DNA of 64,000 bases from JADJOY01 sp016713535 [NCBI: Deltaproteobacteria bacterium]. GTDB taxonomy: Bacteria; JADJOY01. The notes beneath the pieces are model-generated. The model made no database searches and was not told where the DNA came from. It was given only the letters and a program-made list of their open reading frames with translations. The position numbers and the translations under genes were made by a program. Shown piece after piece: positions 51,583 through 59,940 of this stretch; position 1 is the first letter of the stretch, and every line of letters begins with the position of its first letter. Location of the stretch: contig JADJOY010000027.1 in the NCBI GenBank assembly GCA_016713535.1, forward strand, positions 50,181 through 114,180, in the 5' to 3' direction.

Positions 51583-54231
51583 TCAGGGCAGCGTGAAGGC
51601 TCCTTGCGGGTCGTTGCCCGAGCCGGAGAACGGGATGAAGGGCGGGTTGATTGCCTCGACGAAGGCGTTACCGGCCATCGCTTTACTTGGACGGGTGAAC
51701 GTGAACTGTCCCGAGTTGACGATGTTGAGCGGGATGTTCGCCGAGCCGCCGCCGCCGAAACCGCCGAAGTTCTGGACCGTCGAGCCGTTGCTGGCGAAGA
51801 GGTTGATGACGGTGAGGCTCGAGAAGCCGCTGCCGTTCACGGTGACCGTGTTGCTGTTGATGCTGATGCTCGAGATGTTCACCGCCGCGCCGATCGGCGC
51901 GGAGACGGCGTTGCTGGTGCGGAAGTTGCCGGTCGCGTTGACCACCTGGAACGAGCCCGACCGGTCGGGCACGAGACCGGCACCTTGCAAGTCGATGGTG
52001 GTCGAGGTCTGCGCGGTGGGCGTGAGCGGCCCGCAGTTGCCGGAGGCGGTGAAGACGTTGATGACCGAGCTCGCGAAGCCGGTGCCGTCGATCCGGTAGA
52101 CGGTGGTGTTGTTGTTCGCCAGGACGCTCTCGACGTTCGCGAGGCCGATCGAGGGCTGCCAGCTCGTGGTGCTGATGGCCTCGCCGTCGATCGCGAGGAT
52201 GCTGGGCACGCTCTGCGCCGTGTTCCCGATGAGCGGGATGCCGACCACGTTGCTCGACGAGAAGCCGACGTCGGTCCGCACCAGCTGGAGGCCGAGGAAG
52301 CCTTGCCCCAGGCTGTACTGGTTGGGCGCCGGCCACGGGCACGGCAGGTTTCCGGTCCAGGTGGTGGAGGTGGTGCCGGTCGGGCTGATGCCGTTCGCCA
52401 CCAGGTCGAGCGGGCCGCCGCTGGTGGAGAGGAACGTCTTGAGGACCGAGCCCGCCGTGATGCCGGTGCCGGTGAGGCTCACGGGCCCGCAGAACTGCAG
52501 CACGTTCGGCGAGGCCGGCTGGGTGAGCGTCACCTCGCTGGCGGGCGCCTCGCAGCTCGTGGTGAACGAGCCGATCCGGGTCCCCCACTTCGAGACCTGG
52601 CTGTTGTTGCGCGAGTACTCGCCCAGGTACCAGAACGTCTCGCCGTCGGGGTCGACCGTCATGCCGGTGTAGTCGCCCCAGCGGTGCGGCGACGGGTCGT
52701 TGCCGAACGACGAGTACACGACCTCGCCGGCCTTGAGCTGGACCTCGGCCTGCAGGGTGTTGAGCGAGTCGGTGCCGAGCCGGCCGACCACGAACGTCGA
52801 CGGGAAGATGCTGGTGCTGAACTTGCTGTAGCCGATCGTCACGTCGTTGCAGTGGTTGACGGCGATGTCCGGGAACGAGCGGAAGGTCGAGTTCGACGCG
52901 AACGCCGTGCCCTGCACGAACGCGGGGCCGCCGCCCGCGGCCGGGTCGATCTCGGCCCAGCGCACACAGTTCACCGTGCCACCGCCCGGGTTGCACGAGA
53001 CCGTCTGGGCCATGAACAGGTGGCCGTTACGGTACTGGACGCCGAGCGGACGCCAGTCGTTGGCCTGCAGCTTCGCCGAGCTGCCGGACTGGGGAGAGTC
53101 GACCGGGAAGCCGCCCGTCACTCCGGTGCCGGTGTTCAGGTTCACGGTGCCGAGCAGCGTGAAGGTGTTGGTGCCGAACGGGTCGGTCCAGCGGTAGACG
53201 CCCATCGAGCTGCCGTCGAAGACGTTGTCGATCACCACGTAGTGCACGGTGCCGGTGGGCCAGGTGCCCTGGGCGAAGCCGTGAGAGTGCATGGGCTGCG
53301 GCGTGAAGGCGCTCGACGGAAAGCTCTTGCGGACCGGGGCCGAGAGCGTGCCGCCCGCGTACATGGTGGTCTTGTCGATCGCCCACACGTCGGAGCGCAC
53401 GAAGCTGCCGGTCAACCCGACGAAGGTGTTGCCGCCCATGAAGATCGCCTGGTCGCCGACGCCCGCGTGCGGGTAGTCGAAGAACTCGCCGGTGTTCACC
53501 GAGGCGTCGAACGAGTAGAGCCACCAGCTCCCGGTGGGGTCGCTGGTCTGCGAGACCGCCATGCAGTAGCGGTTGTTGGCGCCGTTGACGCCCGACCCGA
53601 ACTGGTCGATGCCGAGGAAGAAGCGGTCGGCCTCCTCGTCGTAGAGGACGTTCGGATCGAACGTGCTGGAGCAGCCGGTCAGGGGGCTGAAGAAGGTGTC
53701 GAAGAGCAACGGGCCGGCGAGCGTGGTGCCGGTCTTGTTGTAGACCTCGAGGCTCGAGTTCGCGACGGCGATGATGTGGTTGGGGCCGACGGCGAGCTCG
53801 GGATCGGGCGGCACGCTGGCGGGGTCGTCGTCGAAGTTGAGCGAGTCGAAGCTCACGGCGAGGGTGGGCGCGTGTGGGCTGCGGCCCTCGTTCACGATCT
53901 GCACGCCGGGCTGCGGCGGGATCTCCAGCGCCTGCTCGCGCAGGGCGTCGGTCGCCTCCGGGGGGAGCGGCGTCTTCGGGCGGTTCTTCTTCTTGGTGCC
54001 GCCGACCGGCCGCGTCTGCGCGCGCGGGTCCTGATCGATGCGCGGCAGCGCCAGCACGTTCACGCTCACCGGACCTGCAACGGCTCCCTCGGCGAGGACG
54101 GCGCCGTCGCCGGGGCGGAGCTGAGCGGGCACGGCGCCGCTCGGCGTGCGCTCGCGCGAGGCGCGCGACACCACGAACACCGCCACCACGAGCAACGCGA
54201 GCGCGATCCCGATCCGGGCGCGAGTCTTCAT
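51583..54231 (-). CDS. Large exported protein, unknown
   Basis: An 882-residue protein with an N-terminal hydrophobic signal or anchor (IGIALALLVVAVFVVSR) and a region of conserved text: FDSLNFDDDPASVPPDPELAVGPNHIIAVANSSLEVYNK, LFDTFFSPLTGCSSTFDPNVLYDEEADRFFLGID, and WGDYTGMTVDPDGETFWYLGEY. The last ~200 residues form repeated Ig-like/IPT-type strands (INSNTVTVNGSGFSSLTVINLF). Several Cys residues are compatible with disulfides. It probably resides at the cell surface. Start ATG 54231 has AGGAGT at good spacing. Confidence 0.72.
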   Translation of the reverse strand: MKTRARIGIALALLVVAVFVVSRASRERTPSGAVPAQLRPGDGAVLAEGAVAGPVSVNVLALPRIDQDPRAQTRPVGGTKKKNRPKTPLPPEATDALREQALEIPPQPGVQIVNEGRSPHAPTLAVSFDSLNFDDDPASVPPDPELAVGPNHIIAVANSSLEVYNKTGTTLAGPLLFDTFFSPLTGCSSTFDPNVLYDEEADRFFLGIDQFGSGVNGANNRYCMAVSQTSDPTGSWWLYSFDASVNTGEFFDYPHAGVGDQAIFMGGNTFVGLTGSFVRSDVWAIDKTTMYAGGTLSAPVRKSFPSSAFTPQPMHSHGFAQGTWPTGTVHYVVIDNVFDGSSMGVYRWTDPFGTNTFTLLGTVNLNTGTGVTGGFPVDSPQSGSSAKLQANDWRPLGVQYRNGHLFMAQTVSCNPGGGTVNCVRWAEIDPAAGGGPAFVQGTAFASNSTFRSFPDIAVNHCNDVTIGYSKFSTSIFPSTFVVGRLGTDSLNTLQAEVQLKAGEVVYSSFGNDPSPHRWGDYTGMTVDPDGETFWYLGEYSRNNSQVSKWGTRIGSFTTSCEAPASEVTLTQPASPNVLQFCGPVSLTGTGITAGSVLKTFLSTSGGPLDLVANGISPTGTTSTTWTGNLPCPWPAPNQYSLGQGFLGLQLVRTDVGFSSSNVVGIPLIGNTAQSVPSILAIDGEAISTTSWQPSIGLANVESVLANNNTTVYRIDGTGFASSVINVFTASGNCGPLTPTAQTSTTIDLQGAGLVPDRSGSFQVVNATGNFRTSNAVSAPIGAAVNISSISINSNTVTVNGSGFSSLTVINLFASNGSTVQNFGGFGGGGSANIPLNIVNSGQFTFTRPSKAMAGNAFVEAINPPFIPFSGSGNDPQGAFTLP

Positions 54232-54375
54232 CGGCGGACTCCTGAGACGACGGGTGAGCGGCGAGTGCGGGCCAGGACCGAAGGCTACGCCGCGGGCGGG
54301 GAGTGAGCAATGCGGCTCGCACGCGCGTCGGCGGCGAGCCGGACGGGGTCTGCCGCGGGCGCGGGGGCGAGCCGG

Positions 54376-54399
54376 TTTGTATAGCACTTGCTATACAAA
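54376..54399. promoter_or_regulatory. Perfect 11-bp inverted repeat, operator-like
   Basis: TTTGTATAGCA - CT - TGCTATACAAA: two 11-base arms with a 2-base centre. In DNA of this composition such an A/T-rich palindrome is very unusual. It lies between two divergent genes and includes TATACA, so an operator for a dimeric repressor is the simplest reading. Confidence 0.5.
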
Positions 54400-54460
54400 A
54401 TCGTTCGGCAACTGCTTTACAAATTTGTACGGCTGCAGCTTTACACGGCGATTTTGGCGT
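54389..54460. repeat. Three imperfect tandem 24-mers
   Basis: Units at 54389-54412, 54413-54436 and 54437-54460 share a (T/A)GCT(A/T)TACA start and a GGC near the end; the first overlaps the palindrome's right arm. A/T content is high for this window. Function unknown. Confidence 0.5.
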
Positions 54461-54811
54461 GTAGCCCGTGGAATTTGGGGGTAATAGGGCCATCCAAAGG
54501 GCCCTTGGGGGCGGTTCTGGGGTGCCTGCCGGGGGAATTTTCGGACCGAACCGGGTGCAGCTCGGCCCGGGGCGAGGGCGGTTTCGGATCGCCGGAGGCG
54601 GTCCCTCCAGAGCGGTGCAGCCTCGGCGACGGGCGCCGGGCGGTCGGGTTCGAGGGGCGATGCGAGCGCCCTCGCGGATCGCCGCCCACGTGGCGCGTGC
54701 CCGGCCGGGACTCGGCGCCCGCGCTCGTGTGACCGGCCTCGCTTCGTTCGCCGGATGCGATGGAGTAACGTCCGCCGGCGCAGGGCCAGCACGCACACAG
54801 GAGGACACACC

Positions 54812-55558
54812 GTGGAGCTGGGACTGAAGGGGAAGCGAGCGGCGGTGGCGGCGGCTTCGGCGGGGCTCGGCTTCGCGACGGCGAAGGCGCTCGCCGACGA
54901 AGGCGCGCGCGTGGTGATCTGCGGGCGCGACCGCGCCCGGGTCGAGCACGCGGCGGTGCGGCTCGGGCACGGCGCGACCGGTCTCGCGATCGACGTCTCG
55001 AAACCCGAGGAGGCGGCGCGCTTCGTGCGCGAGGCGCGCGCGGCGCTCGGCGGGCTCGACATCCTCATCACCAACGCGGGCGGACCGCCGCCCGGCACCT
55101 TCGAGGACACGCCCCTCGAGCGCTACCCGGACGCCCTCGCCCTCAACCTGCTCTCGGTGGTGGCGATGTGCATCGAGGCGGTGCCCGGCATGCGCGCGCA
55201 GCGCTTCGGCCGCGTCGTGGCGATCACCTCGATCGCGGTGCGCCAGCCGATCCCCAACCTGATCCTCTCGAACACCGCGCGCGCCGGCGCCACGGGCTTC
55301 CTGAAGACCCTCGCGCGCGAGGTGGCGAAGGACGGCGTGACCGTGAACTCGCTGCAGCCCGGGCTGCACGCCACCGCGCGTGTCACCCAGCTTCACGGGG
55401 CGGACCTGTCGGCGCTCGGCGCCACGGTGCCTGCGGGCGTGGTGGGCGCGCCCGAGGACTTCGGGCGGGTGGCGGCCTTCCTGTGCTCGGCGCAGGCGCG
55501 CTTCATCACCGGCGCCGCGATCCCGGTGGACGGCGGCGCCTACGCGGGGCTCCTGTGA
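54812..55558 (+). CDS. SDR-family protein with altered catalytic motif
   Basis: A 248-residue SDR starting at GTG 54812 with the strong ribosome site AGGAGG. The cofactor motif is AAASAGLGFA, CGRDRARV follows at the cofactor-specificity loop, and the strand ILITNAGGPPPGTFEDT is typical of a subfamily. The usual YxxxK is replaced by LSNTARAGATGF, with Ser preceding (ITSIA), so the classic Tyr is absent. Members with this feature form their own subgroup; activity should not be taken for granted. The stop overlaps the amidohydrolase start as GTGA. Confidence 0.82.
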   Translation: MELGLKGKRAAVAAASAGLGFATAKALADEGARVVICGRDRARVEHAAVRLGHGATGLAIDVSKPEEAARFVREARAALGGLDILITNAGGPPPGTFEDTPLERYPDALALNLLSVVAMCIEAVPGMRAQRFGRVVAITSIAVRQPIPNLILSNTARAGATGFLKTLAREVAKDGVTVNSLQPGLHATARVTQLHGADLSALGATVPAGVVGAPEDFGRVAAFLCSAQARFITGAAIPVDGGAYAGLL

Positions 55559-57054
55559 GCAAGAGATCCCGGCGGCTCGGGCGGCGTGTCGCGAGAGCGG
55601 CGGCGGCCATCGCGCTTTGCCTCGCAGGCGCCGGAACCGCTCGCGCCGTCACCTACTCCGGCGCCTACGCGATCCGCAACGCGCGCGTGATCGACGGCAC
55701 CGGCGCCCCCGCCACCGAGCACGTCACCATCCTGATCGACGGCGAGCGCATCACGCGCATCGGCCACGACCTCGACGTCGGCGATCGCCAGGTCCTCGAC
55801 GCCACCGGCCTCACGCTGCTGCCCGGCCTCATCGACTCGCACGTGCACCTGAACTCGGTGCCCGGGGCGATGCTGCGCAAGGACCCACGCGAGCTCTACG
55901 AGCGGCTGCGCCGCACCGAGCTGCCGGCTTACGTCGCCGCCGGCGTCACCACCGTCCTCGACGCCGCGACACCCAAGGACTTCCTGGCGTGGGCGCGCGA
56001 GCAGGTCGCGGCCACCGGCGCCGGCCCCGACATCTTGATGCTCGCGCCGTTCCTGACGCCGGCGGGCGGCTACTTCGGCGACGCCACGATGCGCGGCGAG
56101 GCCTTCGACGAGCTGTGGGAGCCCATCGATTCCCCCGAGCGCCTGGTCGCCGAGCTCGACGCCGCGCGCGGCGTGCCGGGCGTGGTCGGCACCAAGGTCA
56201 CGATGGAGAAGGGCTTCGGCCCGTTCGACGTCTGGCCGGTCTTCGACGCCAACATGCGCGCGCGGATCCGCGAGGAAGCGGCGGCGCGCGGGCTACCGAT
56301 CTTCGTCCACAGCATGTCGGACCCCGAGCACGAGCTCGCCCTCGATCTGGCACCCAAGGTGATGGTCCACGCGGGCTACCAGGACGACGCGCCCTCGGTG
56401 GAGACGCTGGCGCGGATGCGTGACGAGCGCGTCGCGGTCATCAGCACGCTCGGCGTGACCGACCAGTTCCTGATCAAGAGCGAGCCGAGCCGCCTCGACG
56501 ACCCGCTGCTCAGGCTCGTGGCACCACCGCTCGAGCTCGCGAGCGCGCGCGATCCCGCCGCGTGGGACGCGATCGGCCTCGCCACCGCCGAGCTCAGCGT
56601 CCCGACGTGGATGCCGCGCTTCGTGCCGCGGCTCAGCACCGGGCTCTACCTGAGCGACTGGATGCTGCGCCGGCGCGTGGCGCACGCGAAGGACGGCGTG
56701 CGCGCGCTGCGCGACGCGGGGATCCCGATCCTGATGGGCACGGACTCCGGCTGCTGGCCGGTCTTCACCGCGCTCTTCCACGGCTTCACGTCGCTGCGCG
56801 AGGTCGAGCTGCTGGGCGAGGCGGGGCTGACGCCGATGGAGGCGCTGCTGGCGTCGACGAGCGTGCCCGCGCGGGTGCTCGGGATCGACGGCGATGTGGG
56901 CACGGTGGCGGTGGGCAAGCGCGCCAACCTGCTGCTGGTCAAGGGCAACCCGCTCGCCGACCTGACCACGATCCGCAACGTCGCCTGGACGGTGAAGGCG
57001 GGCGTGGCGCGCACGCCGCAGGACTGGATGGCCAGCGCGGGCGCCTGGCCGTGA
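55555..57054 (+). CDS. Exported amidohydrolase
   Basis: A 499-residue metal-dependent amidohydrolase starting at GTG 55555 (overlapping the SDR stop). A signal peptide with a twin-Arg-rich start (KRSRRLGRRVARAAAAIALCLAGAGTARA) precedes the enzyme. The metal motif is DSHVHLN, others include VHSMSDPEH, MVHAGYQDD and LMGTDSGCWPV. The C-terminal beta segment VGKRANLLLVKGNPLADL is typical. The substrate is unknown; family members act on amides, ureas or lactones. Confidence 0.85.
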   Translation: MSKRSRRLGRRVARAAAAIALCLAGAGTARAVTYSGAYAIRNARVIDGTGAPATEHVTILIDGERITRIGHDLDVGDRQVLDATGLTLLPGLIDSHVHLNSVPGAMLRKDPRELYERLRRTELPAYVAAGVTTVLDAATPKDFLAWAREQVAATGAGPDILMLAPFLTPAGGYFGDATMRGEAFDELWEPIDSPERLVAELDAARGVPGVVGTKVTMEKGFGPFDVWPVFDANMRARIREEAAARGLPIFVHSMSDPEHELALDLAPKVMVHAGYQDDAPSVETLARMRDERVAVISTLGVTDQFLIKSEPSRLDDPLLRLVAPPLELASARDPAAWDAIGLATAELSVPTWMPRFVPRLSTGLYLSDWMLRRRVAHAKDGVRALRDAGIPILMGTDSGCWPVFTALFHGFTSLREVELLGEAGLTPMEALLASTSVPARVLGIDGDVGTVAVGKRANLLLVKGNPLADLTTIRNVAWTVKAGVARTPQDWMASAGAWP

Positions 57055-57133
57055 GCGGCTCGATCGAGCCTTGGGGTCGGCGACGAAGCGCCGACCCTCC
57101 AGCCACTTGCGGCCGCGACGAGGAGCGAACCCG

Positions 57134-57646
57134 ATGCGCGGCTTCCTGATCTTCTCGATCGTCTCCACGGCGCTCGTCTCGGGCAGCTTGCTCGCGAGCA
57201 CCGCGAGCTGCCCGACCGCCGAGCTGCGCTTCGGCGTGCACCCGAACATCATGTGCCTGGAGCTGCCGCTCACCGGCGAGCGCGCCGACGCCACACTCGC
57301 GCTGTGGCGCGCCGGCGACGGCGGCGTCGCGAAGGCGGCGCACCGCGACACGCTCGCCGACTACGGCTTCCTGGGCTTCTACGGCGCGGTGCTCGCGATC
57401 ACCGGCTGGAAGGCGAGCGACAAGCTCGGCGGCGCCTCGGCGCGGATGCGCGCCGCGCTGATCGCGGCGCCGATCGTGGCGGCGGTCTTCGACGCGATCG
57501 AGAACGTCGGCATCTTCCACATGCTCGGCGCCACCGGGCCAGCGAGCGACACCGTCGCCGCGCTCACGAGCCTGTGCGCCGCCCTCAAGTTCGCGGCGCT
57601 GATCACGTGGATCGCGGGCGCGGCGCGCCTCGCCACGCGCCGCTGA
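57134..57646 (+). CDS. Membrane protein, unknown function
   Basis: A 170-residue protein with an N-terminal hydrophobic signal or anchor and three further hydrophobic segments (~75-90, 108-125, 145-165), and three Cys residues near the N-terminus (SCPTAELRF, MCLELPL). ATG 57134 with GAGGAGC upstream. No family recognised. Confidence 0.6.
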   Translation: MRGFLIFSIVSTALVSGSLLASTASCPTAELRFGVHPNIMCLELPLTGERADATLALWRAGDGGVAKAAHRDTLADYGFLGFYGAVLAITGWKASDKLGGASARMRAALIAAPIVAAVFDAIENVGIFHMLGATGPASDTVAALTSLCAALKFAALITWIAGAARLATRR

Positions 57647-57839
57647 TCCAGGACGCAGCGCGCCCGTGCTACGAAACCCAACGTAGCGGCGGGGGTCCCA
57701 TCCCCCGTCGCCGGGCACGCGACGCGTGCCCCTCCGGGCAGCGATGCCCTCTCACGGGAATGTAGGGGAGGGCGTGAGCCCTCCCGCCGTGGGATCGGTT
57801 GGCCTGCTGACCGTCGTGCCCCGGCAGCTCGCCGCCGGC
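57647..57839. repeat. Chimeric hairpin/palindrome element
   Basis: CGTAGCGGCGGGGGTCCC-ATCCCCCGTCG hairpin joined directly to an A-type palindrome at 57713-57731, where the head is CGTCGCCGG instead of CGTATCGCCGG. This ties the two dispersed families together. Confidence 0.7.
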
Positions 57840-58241
57840 TCAGAACCAGAGCGGCGAGCGCGCGTCGCGGACGCGGCGGAGCGACCACACGCCGAGCGCG
57901 GCGCCGCTCAGCTCGACGAGCGCGATCGGGATCTGCGTCCACGCCTCGCGCCCCGCGGCGAGCGCGGCGATCAGGCGCACGCCGCCCATGCCGCTCATCA
58001 GGCACGCGAGCGCCGTGAGCCCGAGCGGCACCCAGTCGCTGCGCACCGCGCAGATCGTCAGGAACACCGCCACGCCGAGCTCGAGCCCGCCGTAGAACGC
58101 GCGGATCTCGGTGCGCGCCACGGCGCTCGGCAGCGCCAGGTCCACGGCGCTCATCAGCTCGGCGGGAAAGAGCACGCAGCCGATCCCGATCCCGGCGAAG
58201 ACCAGCGCGCCGAGCATCAAGACACCGCGCGCGAACCTCAC
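57840..58241 (-). CDS. DUF4345-like small membrane protein
   Basis: A 133-residue protein with about four hydrophobic spans and the pattern TEIRAFYGGLELGVAVFL, seen in DUF4345-type proteins. Starts with GTG 58241, overlapping the VOC-like stop by GTGA. Function unknown. Confidence 0.65.
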   Translation of the reverse strand: MRFARGVLMLGALVFAGIGIGCVLFPAELMSAVDLALPSAVARTEIRAFYGGLELGVAVFLTICAVRSDWVPLGLTALACLMSGMGGVRLIAALAAGREAWTQIPIALVELSGAALGVWSLRRVRDARSPLWF

Positions 58242-58921
58242 GCTCCCCTCCCCCGCGCGTCCGGGCCGATCCGGACCAGCGGCGGAAGCTCGACGACGGG
58301 CGCCTGCGGATGGTCGAGCTCCACCACCATGCGCGGCTCGCCGCCCTGTTCACCCTCGCCGACTTCGCCCAGCTCGACCGACTCCGGCAGGTAGCGCGCG
58401 AGCTCGCCGCCGAGACCCGGCCCCTCCACCCGCACCCGCGCGATCCCGCGCACCGCCGCCGCGTGCTCGAGGAACGAGCGCGGGAAGCCCGCCTTCTCGG
58501 GCGCGGCGAGCGCCCCGTCGTGGCGCTCGATCACGAACACCAGCGGCTGCGCCGGGTCCTCGAGCGTGCGCGCCAGCACCCGCAGCCGCCCGAGCGGGAA
58601 CGCGGGCAGCCGGTAATCGACGAAATCGTCCTCGTGCTCTGCGGCGATCGCGCCGCTGAGCCCGATGCCGAACGGCGAGGCGCCGGTCTCGCGCCAGTCC
58701 GCGCGCCGATCGAGGCGTAGCAGGTTCGCCTCCGCCTCGCGCCGCCGCGCGAGCCAGATCAGCTCGAGGTAGTTCTCGGCGAAGAGCAAGAGCCGGTTCG
58801 CCGTGCCCTGCCCTTCGTGGTCGCGCCCAAACGCCACCCGGTACCCCGCCGCCTCGAGCACCGGCTCGTCGGGGAAGCCCTCGGCGACGAACGCGAAGAC
58901 GTGATCGAGCACCAGCGCCAT
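58238..58921 (-). CDS. VOC-like (glyoxalase-fold) protein
   Basis: A 227-residue protein: LDHVFAFVAEGFPDEPVLEAAGYRVAFGRDHEGQGTANRLLLFAENYLELIWL, and a second region ending in RMVVELDHPQAPVVELPP. Fits the Glyoxalase_3-type VOC layout of two paired modules. ATG 58921; the downstream DUF4345-like gene overlaps its stop. Confidence 0.78.
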   Translation of the reverse strand: MALVLDHVFAFVAEGFPDEPVLEAAGYRVAFGRDHEGQGTANRLLLFAENYLELIWLARRREAEANLLRLDRRADWRETGASPFGIGLSGAIAAEHEDDFVDYRLPAFPLGRLRVLARTLEDPAQPLVFVIERHDGALAAPEKAGFPRSFLEHAAAVRGIARVRVEGPGLGGELARYLPESVELGEVGEGEQGGEPRMVVELDHPQAPVVELPPLVRIGPDARGRGA

Positions 58922-58926
58922 GGGCT

Positions 58927-59781
58927 TCACCCGAGTCGAAACGGCACGCCCACGATCCGCGCGTTGAACCAGTGCCAGAGCCGCCACGGCGTGAACGGTC
59001 GCATGAGCAAGATGAAGCGTGCGTCGATCCCCACCGGGTAGCGCAGCCTCGGGCGCCGCGCGCTCGCCGCCTTCACGATCACGCGGCTCACCGCGCGCGG
59101 GTCCTGCGCGAGGAAGCGAAAGCGCGACATGCGCGCGTCCATGTTGTCGAGGATCGGCCGATACGGGCTCCCGTCACGCACCGATCGCACCATGCTGCCG
59201 CGGTCGAACTCGGTGCCGAACGCACCCGGCTCGATCAACACCACCTGGATGCCGAACGGCGCGAGCTCGAACTCCATCGCCTCGGTGAGCCCCTCCACCG
59301 CGAACTTGCTCGCGTGGTAGGGCGCGAAGCCCGGGAACGTGGTGCGCCCGCCCATCGACGAGACGTTGATGACGCGGCCCGAGCGGCGCGCGCGCATCAT
59401 CGGGAGAAACGCGCGCGTCACCTCGGCGAGGCCGATCACGTTGGTCTCGAGCTGGGCGCGCAGCGCATCCGCCGGCGTGTCCTCGACCGCGCCGGTCAGG
59501 CCGTAGCCCGCGTTGTTCACGAGCACGTCGAGGCGCCCGTGGCGCTCGGCGACGTAGCGCGCCGCCGCCGCGATCGACGCCGCCTCGGTCACGTCGAGGC
59601 GCACCACCTCGAGCTCGACGCCGTGCGCCGCCGCGGCGTCGAGGAGCGGCTGCTTCTTGGCGAGATTCCGCATCGTCGCCACCACCCGGAAGCCCGCGCG
59701 CGCGAGGTCGACGCTCGCGTACATCCCGAAGCCACTCGACGTACCCGTCACCAGCGCCACGCGCTCGTTCGTCGCAGCCAT
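58927..59781 (-). CDS. Short-chain dehydrogenase/reductase
   Basis: A 284-residue classical SDR: VALVTGTSSGFGMYASVDLARAGFRVVATMRN for cofactor binding, LVNNAGYGLTG, SSMGG, and YHASKFAVEGLTEAM with the complete YxxxK. EPGAFGTEF follows. The substrate is unknown. It lies 5 bp upstream of the VOC-like gene, so it is probably the first gene of a three-gene operon. Confidence 0.9.
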   Translation of the reverse strand: MAATNERVALVTGTSSGFGMYASVDLARAGFRVVATMRNLAKKQPLLDAAAAHGVELEVVRLDVTEAASIAAAARYVAERHGRLDVLVNNAGYGLTGAVEDTPADALRAQLETNVIGLAEVTRAFLPMMRARRSGRVINVSSMGGRTTFPGFAPYHASKFAVEGLTEAMEFELAPFGIQVVLIEPGAFGTEFDRGSMVRSVRDGSPYRPILDNMDARMSRFRFLAQDPRAVSRVIVKAASARRPRLRYPVGIDARFILLMRPFTPWRLWHWFNARIVGVPFRLG

Positions 59782-59940
59782 CGATCCACCACCTCTCGTT
59801 GGGGCGGGCAGTAAGCCTCGGCGCTCGCGGATCCGCCAACCGCACCGGACCGGCGCTCGCGGCGAGCACGCTTGCCGGCCTGCCGGCATCCGGATAAACG
59901 AGCTGTCGCTGGCTATTTATCTCGGCGGTTCGTCTTCGCC

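Larger units (their letters stand above)
54232..54811. other. Intergenic region between divergent genes
   Basis: A 580-bp gap. An A/T-rich island at 54370-54460 carries a perfect palindrome and three imperfect 24-mers (described separately). Around 54600 lies GGCGGTCCCTCC...GCGGTGCAG, also present near 46826, and a degenerate A-type palindrome near 54690. The ribosome site ACAGGAGG for the SDR gene lies at the right end. Confidence 0.6.

Noticed and set aside
50878-54306. A 1142-codon open frame on the plus strand
   Set aside because: It is antisense to the 882-residue exported protein gene and has shadow composition (Arg, Ala, Val, Glu, His).
54389-54460. Possible short CRISPR array
   Set aside because: Only three imperfect 24-bp units lie directly head to tail, without spacers, and no cas gene is near.
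55168-55554. Upstream in-frame extension of the amidohydrolase
   Set aside because: The extension overlaps the SDR in a shadow frame; the GTG at 55555 with a signal peptide and GTGA overlap gives the better start.
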